64,000 bases of DNA from CAVXHQ01 sp963761735 (GTDB taxonomy: Bacteria; Pseudomonadota; Alphaproteobacteria; Rhodobacterales; Rhodobacteraceae), in the NCBI GenBank assembly GCA_963761735.1, contig CAVXHQ010000007.1, forward strand, positions 338,705-402,704, given 5' to 3'. The translations under genes and the position numbers were made by a program. Below the pieces are notes generated by a model that searched no databases, was not told where the DNA came from, and saw nothing but the letters and a program-made list of their open reading frames with translations. Below, piece after piece: positions 18,375 through 26,094 of this stretch. Every line of letters begins with the position of its first letter. The first letter of the stretch is position 1.

Positions 18375-19511
18375 AGGTGGGCCAGTTCTTCATGTCGCCC
18401 TAGGGCCAGATCCGAATGTCGCTGGACAATATCGATCTCGACGCACGTGTCCAGGACCTGTCTATCGCATCCCGGCAAGTCGTCGCCATATGTCGTGCGC
18501 TGGCATCCGAAGCCCGGTTGATCATCATGGACGAACCGACGGCCTCCCTGAATCCAAAGGAAATCCGGCAGCTGTTGAAGATTGTGGGAGACCTCAAATC
18601 CCAAGGCGTCAGCATCGTATTCGTAAGCCATAAGCTCGAAGAAGTGTTGTCGATATCCGACCGTGTCACCGTGCTGCGCAATGGCGAAAAGGTCGGAACT
18701 TACGAAGCGTCAGAGATGACACAACGCGAACTCAGCCACCTGATGACGGGACGCGAGTTCGACTATGAGCCGACGCGCTTCAACGGGAACCCGGACAACC
18801 CTGTATTACGCATCGACGGCCTTGGCCGAAAGGGTGAGTTCGAGGACGCTTCCTTCGGTATTGGGCGCGGTGAAATCGTCGCCCTGACAGGACCGATGGG
18901 CGCAGGACGTACGGAGCTGGCCCTGTCTCTGTTTGGTATCACGTCCCCGGAGACCGGATCGGTCCACCTTGAAGGCCGGGAGGTCTCATTCTCGAACAAC
19001 CGTCAAGCGATTGCGGCCGGTATCTGCTACCTTTCCGAAGATCGGATCACCTACGGCCTTGTCGTGGAACAGCCGATTGCAGCAAATATCCTCGTCTCGC
19101 TTTTCCACCGGATCGCCAACCAGCTCGGAATCATAAGGGACCGCGACCGGCGTTCCGCGGTCAAGACCTGGATCGAGAAGCTATCCATCAAAACCCAGGA
19201 TCCCCAAAACCCGGTTTCAAGTCTTTCTGGTGGGAACCAGCAGCGGGTCGCTCTTGCCAAATGGATGGCCCGGGACCCGAAGGTCCTGATCCTCGACAGC
19301 CCGACTGTCGGTGTCGACGTCAATGCGAAGGACGGGATCTATCGGATCATCCATGACCTGGCGGCCGAGGGAGTTTCCATCCTCCTGATCAGCGATGAGG
19401 TGCAGGAAGTTTTCCATCACTCCCATCGCGTTCTCGTCATGAAAGCCGGCCGGATCGTCGACGAAATTCACCCCGCAGATACGACCGAAGCAGACCTGGA
19501 GAGGGCAGTCT

Positions 19512-20471
19512 ATGCGTGAGTTCAGACGTTCACACGAAGCACTTCTTCTTCTGGTGCTTCTCGCCGTCGGGGCTCTCTTTTCCCTGACGACCGACAGCTT
19601 CCTGACGCTGCGCAATATCATCGACCTTCTGACGGTGAACGCCTTTGCAGGGATTCTTTGCCTTGGTTTGATGGTGATTCTCGTTTCCGGCGGGATCGAC
19701 ATCTCGTTCGCAGCCATAGCATCGGTGGCTCAATACATAACTTTCGCTCTGCTGCCTTTTCTTCCACAGGGCTGGCTGATGATCCTGCCTCTCGCGGCGG
19801 CGGTCGGAATCCTGTGCGGGTTGGCGAATGCTCTTATCGTCGAGAAACTCAGGGTCCCAAGCATCATTGCGACCATCGCTACTCTCAACGTGTTCTTCGG
19901 TCTTCTGATGTTCTTTTCCGGGGGTCGGTACATCACAAATGTCCCCGCGTGGTTCGTAGACGGGGTGACGGTCTTCAGCTTCGTAGATGAAAACCTGTTC
20001 ACCTATCGCTTCAATCTCCAGATCCTCCTGTTCGGATCCAGCGCCCTTCTGACCTGGCTGATCCTGCATCGGTCTAATCTGGGTATCCAGATCTATGCGC
20101 TCGGTGGAAGCCGGGAAGCCGCACGGCGGGCCGGAGTTCCCATCTTGCGGACCCAGTTGTTCGTCTTCGGTTACATGGGGCTTATGGCGGCCGTCGCTGC
20201 CGTTTCTCAGACCCAGCTATCGCTGACTGTCGTACCGAGCGCTTTTGTAGGTGCCGAACTCTCGGTGCTCGCAGCCGCGGTTTTGGGCGGTGCCAGTCTT
20301 GCAGGTGGCGTGGGTTCCGTGGGTGGCGCCATTCTCGGCGTACTCCTGATCGGCGTCGTTCAGAACGGTTTGGTCCTCGTAGGCGTCTCCTCCTACTGGC
20401 TCCAGGCTTTCAATGGACTGGTAATTATCTTGGCCGCCGGGTTCACAGCAGGAAGGCAGAGAAGAAAATGA
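19512..20471 (+). CDS. Sugar ABC transporter permease 1
   Basis: A 319-residue inner-membrane permease of the RbsC/BPD_transp_2 type. Eight to ten hydrophobic segments are visible, with LVSGGIDISFAAIASVAQYI near residues 55-75 and the cytoplasmic-loop signature YALGGSREAARRAGVPILRT. The late segment AAAVLGGASLAGGVGSVGGA is the family hallmark. It overlaps the ATPase 2 stop by 8 bp and permease 2 by 4 bp, so the set was one operon. The gene looks undamaged, but with binding protein and ATPases broken it has no partner here. Confidence 0.9.
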   Translation: MREFRRSHEALLLLVLLAVGALFSLTTDSFLTLRNIIDLLTVNAFAGILCLGLMVILVSGGIDISFAAIASVAQYITFALLPFLPQGWLMILPLAAAVGILCGLANALIVEKLRVPSIIATIATLNVFFGLLMFFSGGRYITNVPAWFVDGVTVFSFVDENLFTYRFNLQILLFGSSALLTWLILHRSNLGIQIYALGGSREAARRAGVPILRTQLFVFGYMGLMAAVAAVSQTQLSLTVVPSAFVGAELSVLAAAVLGGASLAGGVGSVGGAILGVLLIGVVQNGLVLVGVSSYWLQAFNGLVIILAAGFTAGRQRRK

Positions 20472-21490
20472 CGCAACCGGACACCAATCATAGTCGCGGC
20501 TTGATCGCACGTGGTCTGGCACTCACTCGACGCCCTTTGCCGGCAACATCGTATGTCTTCTGGCTGATGATCCTCGCCATGGTGCTCTTCGTGCTCGCCA
20601 GCGGCCTCGTGGGGGAAAGATTCACCTCGGCGGCAAATTTGCGGTCGATGTCCGCACAGGTTCCGGAGTTCGGACTGCTGGCTTTGGCCATGATGATCAC
20701 GCTCCTCAAAGGCGGGTTGAACCTCTCGATTATCGCCACGGCAAACATGACAGCACTGACCGTCGGAGCCACGGTTCAGTACCTCGATCCACAGCTCGGC
20801 ACCGCATCTGCTATCGTTCTGGCGCTGGCGGCGGGTATGATCGTCGCGACGGTTATCGGCCTTGCGAACGGATTCCTGGTCGCGGTCCTTCGCGTCTCGC
20901 CCATCATCGCGACACTTGGAACGATGATACTGATCCAAGGAATTTCCGTCGGTCTGAGCGGTGGCGGTGTCGTTTCCGGGTTTCCGGATTTTCTTCAGTT
21001 CGTTGGTCAAGGTCTGGTCTTGGGAGTGCCGTTCTCCCTACTTCTGCTCCTCGCCGCCTGTGCGGTCACAGGCTTCGTCCTTCGACGCACGACGTTTGGC
21101 GAATCACTCTACCTTATTGGCTCGAACGAAATGGCGACGCGATACTCGGGCGTCAACACCGACAAGGTCGTGATCCTGACCTATGTCGCGTCGAGCTGGC
21201 TGGCGTTTCTGGCAGGTCTGGTGATGCTTGGGCGCTTCAATTCGGCCAATGCCTCATATGGCGAGTCCTATCTGCTGGTGACGATACTGGCGGCGGTGCT
21301 TGGCGGCATCAACCCGTTCGGAGGATTTGGGCGTGTCTTCGGACTCGTGGTGGCGCTGGCAATTCTTCAGATCGTTTCCTCGGCGTTCAATCAGCTCACG
21401 ATCAGCCCTCATCTAACGACGGCGATCTGGGGCATACTTTTGATTGCTGTAAGTGCGATCTCTACCAGGTTCGGCTCTTCTCGGTCCTGA
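20468..21490 (+). CDS. Sugar ABC transporter permease 2
   Basis: A 340-residue RbsC-type inner-membrane permease, the second of a heterodimeric pair. It shows LLKGGLNLSIIATANMTAL, the loop motif LIGSNEMATRYSGVNTDKV and a late ILAAVLGGINPFGGFG signature. The ATG overlaps the permease 1 stop (ATGA), with AGAGAAGAAA as SD. Two permease genes behind one double ATPase match the Lsr (LsrC/LsrD) and erythritol-type arrangement. A hairpin terminator follows 4 bp after the stop. Confidence 0.9.
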   Translation: MTQPDTNHSRGLIARGLALTRRPLPATSYVFWLMILAMVLFVLASGLVGERFTSAANLRSMSAQVPEFGLLALAMMITLLKGGLNLSIIATANMTALTVGATVQYLDPQLGTASAIVLALAAGMIVATVIGLANGFLVAVLRVSPIIATLGTMILIQGISVGLSGGGVVSGFPDFLQFVGQGLVLGVPFSLLLLLAACAVTGFVLRRTTFGESLYLIGSNEMATRYSGVNTDKVVILTYVASSWLAFLAGLVMLGRFNSANASYGESYLLVTILAAVLGGINPFGGFGRVFGLVVALAILQIVSSAFNQLTISPHLTTAIWGILLIAVSAISTRFGSSRS

Positions 21491-21493
21491 TAT

Positions 21494-21523
21494 CTTGGGG
21501 CGCTGCATCTGCCGCGCCCCAAG
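21494..21523. terminator. Hairpin between convergent genes
   Basis: Perfect 10-bp stem CTTGGGGCGC/GCGCCCCAAG with a 10-nt loop, placed between the permease 2 stop and the convergent ABM-protein stop. There is no long T-tract, so its strength is uncertain. It can serve both strands. Confidence 0.6.
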
Positions 21524-21530
21524 GTGAAGC

Positions 21531-21824
21531 TCAGACCGGTTCCTTGATTTCCCAGACTGTCACTTCGATGTCGCGTTTGCCGTACTTTTCCTGAAGTGAC
21601 AGGATTTCGGCGACATGGGGCATCTTGCTGTGCCGATCGTGGGCGTCGTCATCGGTGAACTGCTCGTAGAATCCGAAAACGGTAGGATCGTCCTTTGACT
21701 GGTGCGCGAGGAAGGCATGGTTCCCCTCCTCGGAACGGGTTCCCGACACCAGCGCGGGAAGCGCCTCAAGGACCTCTTCGACACCTTCAGTCGCAACAAA
21801 CATTTTGGCGATTACACATTTCAT
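21531..21824 (-). CDS. ABM-fold (antibiotic biosynthesis monooxygenase-like) protein, LsrG-like
   Basis: A 97-residue single-domain protein of the ferredoxin-like ABM/YgiN fold: MKCVIAKMFVATEGVEEVLE, then TRSEEGNHAFLAHQSKDDPT and FGFYEQFTDDDAHDRH, the usual beta-strand and His-containing pattern. Family members include quinol monooxygenases and LsrG, the isomerase of phosphorylated AI-2. It lies between a sugar ABC transporter and a kinase/aldolase gene set but on the opposite strand. LsrG-type isomerisation of a phosphorylated ketose is one possibility; a mutarotase-like or small-molecule oxygenase role is another. Confidence 0.75.
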   Translation of the reverse strand: MKCVIAKMFVATEGVEEVLEALPALVSGTRSEEGNHAFLAHQSKDDPTVFGFYEQFTDDDAHDRHSKMPHVAEILSLQEKYGKRDIEVTVWEIKEPV

Positions 21825-21937
21825 CTCTTGTCCTTTCCACTGCTATCCCGACGACGCCCGACCGCGCTTCCGGGTCGATGTCATAGATGCGGCGGCCAAT
21901 CGAAACCGAATACACCCTTGACTCTTCCCACCTTAAA

Positions 21938-21975
21938 TGTTCGAAATACTGATAACAAGAACGGTATTACGAACA
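21938..21975. promoter_or_regulatory. Operator-like inverted repeat in the dhaK promoter
   Basis: Left arm TGTTCGAAATAC, 14-nt spacer, right arm GTATTACGAACA: 12-bp arms with one mismatch, 17 bp before the dhaK ATG. The left arm and spacer match the site upstream of the binding-protein gene (8969-9006). The position, overlapping where a core promoter should be, suggests repression. An IclR-type protein is the natural candidate, but both local genes for one are broken. Confidence 0.5.
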
Positions 21976-21991
21976 ATCTTGGGAGGGGTTC

Positions 21992-22984
21992 ATGCGAAAG
22001 TTCATCAATGCTTCGGGTAGTGTGGCGTCGGAGACCCTGGAGGGTTTTCTGTCGGCCTACGGTCGCGGTTTCAGGCGGCTCGGGGATACGCTTTCGATCG
22101 TGAAGGAAGAAATCCCGGATCGGGTCGTCGTCGTAACCGGTGGTGGCAGCGGTCACGAACCGGGCTGGCTCGAGTATATCGGACAGGGGTTCGCCGATGC
22201 CGTCGTTCAGGGAGATGTTTTCGCGGCGCCTTCACCGAACCGGATCGTTGAGGCAGCAACGGACGTTCATAGGGGCAAGGGTCTTCTGTTCCTCTATGCC
22301 AACTACTCCGGGGACAAGCTCAATTTCGAAATGGCGGCCGAGGACCTCGCCGATGCCGGTATCGACGTCAAACTGGTTTGCAGCTTCGACGACGTTGCCG
22401 GTGCGCCGCACGATCGCATTCGCGAACGCCGCGGAGTCGCGGGAGGCTTCTACGCCTGCAAGGTTGCCGGCGCTGCGGCCGAGCAGGGTTTCGACCTGAA
22501 AAAGACGGCTGCTCTGGCCGATCGTGCGGCGTACAATACCCGGAGTATCGGTGTCGCCAGCGCCGGAGGTACCGTTCCCGGTTCGAACGAACCCACCTTC
22601 GTCTTGCCGGAAGGCAAGATGGAAATCGGTCTCGGCTTGCATGGCGAACAAGGTGTCAAGCGGGCCGATATGATGTCGGCGGATGAAGCCGTCACTCATA
22701 TGATCGATCTCATCCTCGAGGACGCATCGACCGATCTCGATATGTCGCGCGCATGCATGCTGGTGAACGGTCTTGGCGCTACCACCCGCGCCGAACTCTT
22801 CATTGCCTGTCGCAAGGCGACCTCCCAACTGGAAAGCAAGGGCATCAAGATCCACGACACGATTGTCGGGGAGGTTACCACCAGCCAGGAGATGCACGGG
22901 TTCTCGATCAGCCTGCTGGCGCTCGATGACGAATTGCAGGCGCTTTACGACGCGCGCTGCAATGCCTCGTTCTACCGGCATTAG
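21992..22984 (+). CDS. dhaK: Dihydroxyacetone kinase subunit DhaK-like
   Basis: A 330-residue protein of the DhaK family, which binds a short ketose covalently through a histidine and accepts phosphate from DhaL. Visible are VVTGGGSGHEPG (residues 47-58), the substrate Asp108 in YSGDKLNFEMA and the hemiaminal His217 in GLGLHGEQG. The SD is GGGAGGGG, 3 nt before the ATG. It leads a tight set dhaK-dhaL-VOC-aldolase. Relatives phosphorylate dihydroxyacetone, erythrulose or similar C3-C4 ketoses. Given the aldolase and ABC transporter nearby, a dedicated catabolic kinase for an imported ketose is more likely than glycerol metabolism. No PTS protein is adjacent, so the ATP-dependent form is expected. 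Confidence 0.88.
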   Translation: MRKFINASGSVASETLEGFLSAYGRGFRRLGDTLSIVKEEIPDRVVVVTGGGSGHEPGWLEYIGQGFADAVVQGDVFAAPSPNRIVEAATDVHRGKGLLFLYANYSGDKLNFEMAAEDLADAGIDVKLVCSFDDVAGAPHDRIRERRGVAGGFYACKVAGAAAEQGFDLKKTAALADRAAYNTRSIGVASAGGTVPGSNEPTFVLPEGKMEIGLGLHGEQGVKRADMMSADEAVTHMIDLILEDASTDLDMSRACMLVNGLGATTRAELFIACRKATSQLESKGIKIHDTIVGEVTTSQEMHGFSISLLALDDELQALYDARCNASFYRH

Positions 22985-22996
22985 AGGGTGGTCACC

Positions 22997-23656
22997 GTGA
23001 AAAGTACAATCGGAACGGATCAGCTGGGCGCCCTTGTCTCGGCGGTAAGTCATCGCATCCTCAAAGACGTCGATCTTCTGACCCAGGCCGACCGTGACAT
23101 CGGCGACGGAGATCATGGCTTCGGGATGTCGCGGGGCTTCACCGCTGTACTCGCCAAGCTCGAGAACACCGATCTCAAGGCGATGTCCCCCGGCGAACTT
23201 CTCAAGTCAGTGGGTGATACGCTTATCGACACGATGGGTGGCGCATCGGGTGTGGTCTTCGGAACAATGTTCCGGGGCGGTGCGAAGACCTTGGGCGGGC
23301 TGGAAACACTGAGCCTCGACGATCTCGGACGTGCGTTCGAGGGCAGCTGTAAGCAGATCACGCGACGTGCGAAGGCCGAGCCCGGCGACAAGACCATGCT
23401 GGATGCTCTGGTGCCCGCAGCCGTCGCAATCCGCAGCAGCGCCGCGAGCGGCGGATCCTGGGGTGACGGGCTGTCGGCGGCGGCAAAGGCCGCGGCCGAA
23501 GGGCGTGATGCGACCAAGCAGATGGTCGCACGTTTCGGGAAGGCATCGACGATGGGTGACCGATCCATCGGATTTCCCGATGCCGGAGCAGTCTCGGTCG
23601 CAATCATGTTCGATTCCATGGCCCGGACGGCCGAAACCTTCAGGGAGGAAGTATAA
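22997..23656 (+). CDS. dhaL: Dihydroxyacetone kinase ADP/ATP-binding subunit DhaL-like
   Basis: About 219 residues. The metal-ATP site is in ADRDIGDGDHGFGMSRG, with the three Asp residues of the DhaL family, and the glycine-rich MGGASGVVFGTMFRGG caps the nucleotide. A GTG at 22997 behind GAGGG fits better than the GTG at 22988, which lies inside the SD. It overlaps the next gene by one base (TAATG). Separate DhaK and DhaL genes with no DhaM suggest ATP as direct donor, as in two-domain kinases. Confidence 0.87.
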   Translation: MKSTIGTDQLGALVSAVSHRILKDVDLLTQADRDIGDGDHGFGMSRGFTAVLAKLENTDLKAMSPGELLKSVGDTLIDTMGGASGVVFGTMFRGGAKTLGGLETLSLDDLGRAFEGSCKQITRRAKAEPGDKTMLDALVPAAVAIRSSAASGGSWGDGLSAAAKAAAEGRDATKQMVARFGKASTMGDRSIGFPDAGAVSVAIMFDSMARTAETFREEV

Positions 23657-24192
23657 TGTCGGCAAAGATGACAAACGCAGAGCTCACCGAGTTCAACAAG
23701 AACCGCAAACTCTATCAGGTAGCGTTCGTGACCCGCGATCTCGAACGGGCCATGCAGGCCTGGATCGACAATCTCAAAATCGGTCCTTGGGCAGTGCTTA
23801 CCTTCACCGAAGAATCGGTGAAGAACTTTCGTGTCGATGAAGAAGCCGTCACCGAGCCGTTCAAGTTCCTGATTGCGATCTCGTGGATCGGGGAGATGCA
23901 GCTAGAAATCATCCAGCCCGTGTACGGCCCGACGATCTACGCGGAATACCTCGAAAAGCACGGCGAGGGATTTCACCATATCAAAGAGCAGCTCCGGGAC
24001 GAAGATATCGAGGCGGTCCTGGCCGAGTATCGTTCGAAGGGCATGAAGGTCATGCAGACCGGGCAGTTCGACATCGACGTCCATTATTACATGGACACGA
24101 AGGAAAAGGTCGATTTCATCTACGAACTCGGCAACTGCCCGATGCTCGATCTGCCGCCGTCGATGGTCGAAATGTTCCCACGCGAAACATAG
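23656..24192 (+). CDS. VOC-superfamily (glyoxalase-fold) protein
   Basis: A 178-residue protein with a strong SD (AGGGAGGAAG) and a start overlapping the dhaL stop. The paired beta-alpha-beta-beta-beta modules are visible: KLYQVAFVTRDLERAMQAW, then ISWIGEMQLEIIQPVYGPT, GEGFHHIKEQL and VDFIYELGN. Metal ligands expected for the fold are plausible at the His of HHIK and at Glu residues in the strands. VOC enzymes include epimerases, isomerases and dioxygenases. Sitting between kinase and aldolase genes, it probably isomerises or epimerises the phosphorylated intermediate. Confidence 0.8.
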   Translation: MSAKMTNAELTEFNKNRKLYQVAFVTRDLERAMQAWIDNLKIGPWAVLTFTEESVKNFRVDEEAVTEPFKFLIAISWIGEMQLEIIQPVYGPTIYAEYLEKHGEGFHHIKEQLRDEDIEAVLAEYRSKGMKVMQTGQFDIDVHYYMDTKEKVDFIYELGNCPMLDLPPSMVEMFPRET

Positions 24193-24247
24193 CCTGGGCA
24201 GGGTCCGTGTGGACCCGGCGTGACAACCATCACCGATGAGGTACGAA

Positions 24248-25081
24248 ATGACTTCACTACCCCGTATGAACCGTCTCTTCGCCGAAAGCGGCAACTGCCT
24301 GGACGTCGCCATCGATCACGGGATGGTCAACGAATTCGGCCTCATTTCTGGCGTTGAAGACATGACCTCGGCCGTTGCCACTCTGGTCGCGGCCGGGCCG
24401 GACGCGATCCAGCTCACCCCGGGCATGGTCCACACCCTCGGGCCCTTTTCGGGCAAGACGCGCCCGGCACTGGTGCTGCGCTCCGACGTCTCAAACGTCT
24501 ACGGGTCAACACTCCCGCGACATCTGTTCTCGGAAGTCAACGCGCGGGCCGTCGATCTTGCAGTCAGCGCCGATGCGGCATGCCTGGTCGTCAATCTCCT
24601 GCTTCTGCCCGATCAGCCCGAGTTGCATCATCAATGCGTACGGAACGTGATGGCCCTGAAACGGGCATGCGAGGAAGTCGGAATGCCGCTCATGGTCGAA
24701 CCGCTGGTGATGGCCCCGAACGACGAGAAGGGCGGCTATATGGTCGATGGAGATCTGCGCCTCATTACATCACTGGTTCGTCAGGCCGTCGAGCTTGGTG
24801 CAGACATCGTAAAGGCTGATCCCTGCAGCGATCCGAGCGAATTCCATAAGATCGTCGAGACTGCTGCGGGGGTGCCTGTTCTGGTTCGCGGCGGTGGCAG
24901 GGCCGATGACCTTGTCGTGCTGGAGAGAACCTCTGAAGTCATGAAGCAAGGCGCGAGGGGCATCGTCTATGGCCGGAATATCATTCAGCACGATAACCCC
25001 TCGGGGATGGTCAGGGCGTTAATGTCTATCGTTCACGACGGCAGTTCCCCCGAGACCGCTTCCGGAAAACTACATTCCTAG
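24248..25081 (+). CDS. Class I aldolase/thiolase of the DhnA family, LsrF-like
   Basis: About 277 residues of the DeoC/LacD/FbaB (DhnA-type) TIM-barrel family. Landmarks are CLDVAIDHGMVNEFG at the start of the barrel, PLMVEPLVMAPNDEKGG, the probable Schiff-base lysine in LGADIVKADPCSD, and the phosphate-binding VLVRGGGRADD and ARGIVYGRNIIQHDNP. LsrF of the AI-2 pathway, class I fructose-bisphosphate aldolases and archaeal shikimate-route synthases all share this pattern. The ATG at 24248 has GAGG six bases upstream and is preferred over 24236. It closes the kinase operon; I infer cleavage of the phosphorylated sugar. Confidence 0.82.
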   Translation: MTSLPRMNRLFAESGNCLDVAIDHGMVNEFGLISGVEDMTSAVATLVAAGPDAIQLTPGMVHTLGPFSGKTRPALVLRSDVSNVYGSTLPRHLFSEVNARAVDLAVSADAACLVVNLLLLPDQPELHHQCVRNVMALKRACEEVGMPLMVEPLVMAPNDEKGGYMVDGDLRLITSLVRQAVELGADIVKADPCSDPSEFHKIVETAAGVPVLVRGGGRADDLVVLERTSEVMKQGARGIVYGRNIIQHDNPSGMVRALMSIVHDGSSPETASGKLHS

Positions 25082-26094
25082 GTGGCCCCGAAGAAATCAA
25101 TTGCAGCCGATACACCGAAATGTCCGCGACACAGTGCGAAAACACGCGATCGAAGCATGAACATGTAGTGCACACGACACCTAGCAACCAATTGAAATTA
25201 AGTCACAATCGCACCCATCCATCATAGGGGCCACGGACAAGCGCCAGGGGAGGATATTGCGCGATATACTTTCCATGCCATGTGCCTACACACTCTTCGC
25301 CTCTTCGGCCAGAAGGCGATTTACGTCCGGTCTCAGCTGTTTCGCGCGCATTTTCGACTTGGTTACGGCATGTGCCGTTGCTTGAAACCGACGTTGCACC
25401 GATCCGACGTTTCCGGCCTACTCACGAGCCGCCGCATCCTTTGCACAGCTTCATTGAGAACGGCGCCCGTTCGGCAAAGCGGTTTGGGTCGCCGGTTGTC
25501 AGGGGCCCGGACGTCAACCGCCCGAGCGGAGAAAACCGGGCGGTGCGCTGTGCCCGACGCGACGGCACGACTCGGTTTTGGGCGGACCCGGCTGGTGCTC
25601 ACGCCGAGATTTGGCCCCTGCGCAGCGGTGCGCGTGTGGCACGGTTTACCGCCGCGGTCGTTCGGGCCGATCAGTTCCGGCTGATATCACGCTGACATTC
25701 AGCTTTGGTTGGGCCCAATGATTCGGACCCGGTCCTGCACACCTGCAGGCACTCAAAATGCAGAATTTTCCGACATATCATTCAACCCTGCGGCACCGGA
25801 ACGACCCCGGAACGACCAATGCCTCAAACACTTTTCCCATCCTCGTTCGGCAATCGGATCGAAACACGCGCGCCAGGCTGCATCAAAGTGCGCGTACCCC
25901 AGCAGACCGGATGGTCGGCGGAAAGACGCTCTTGCGATCCCGCAGCCGTCAGCAGAACCATTTTTGTGATAGGCTCGGAGACACTCCGAAATGGGCGACG
26001 GGTCTGAAACGGGGTTCCAGATTCGGGCTGACTGATCTGCAACGGAGGTACCGCGAGGCGTAACGACGGCATATTTCAACAGAGATATTTTAAC
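25082..26094. other. About 1 kb without a supported gene
   Basis: The first 200 bases are AT-richer than the surroundings. From 25270 the sequence is GC-rich and open in two frames, but with no start/RBS, no recognisable motif and arginine/proline-rich composition typical of chance frames. It must hold the promoter of the Tc toxin locus. It could be a worn-out gene that I cannot recognise. Confidence 0.5.

Larger units (their letters stand above)
16198..18428 (+). mobile_element. IS21-family insertion sequence no. 2, with 6-bp target duplication
   Basis: The element is 2231 bp long. The terminal repeats read TGTCAGGCGACA (left) and TGTCCAGCGACA (right, inward); the alignment runs on without gaps through a shared CTGGCCCT and then a second GGCGACATGA...GAACTGGCC block, the multiple-repeat ends typical of IS21. 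The target duplication ATATCG is at 16192-16197 and 18429-18434. The right end extends some 30 bp into what otherwise looks like coding sequence, which is why an apparent ATG at 18416 lies inside the element. The type differs from IS21 no. 1 in terminal repeats and in IstA/IstB sequence. Confidence 0.9.
15880..19519 (+). pseudogene. Sugar ABC transporter ATP-binding protein 2: 5'-truncated, frameshifted, split by IS21
   Basis: A second RbsA-type double ATPase. It starts abruptly at the IS21 no. 1 end with GEVHCLAGENGSGKSTLIKI (Walker A), so about 25 N-terminal residues are lost. A frameshift lies near 16121-16130; removing one A from GGGACTC gives LGGLRFTDRRTM. IS21 no. 2 then interrupts the gene at 16198. 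After it the frame is clean: DLDARVQDLSIASRQVVAIC, Walker B RLIIMDEPTASLN, and the second half with LTGPMGAGRTELALS, LSGGNQQRVALAKW and KVLILDSPTVGVDVN. Joining across the 6-bp duplication gives ERIGADIDLDARVQDLS, a perfect family match. The stop overlaps the first permease start by 8 bp. An ATG-started fragment from 18416 would lack the first Walker A. Confidence 0.87.

Noticed and set aside
18416..18470. Apparent start (ATG 18416) of an intact sugar ATPase gene
   Set aside because: The ATG lies inside the right end of IS21 no. 2. The true gene began before IS21 no. 1 and is disrupted.
25280..25695. Two overlapping frames of about 135 codons upstream of the Tc locus
   Set aside because: Both frames are open over the same DNA with poor starts and no motif; at most a worn-out gene, so described as a non-coding stretch.
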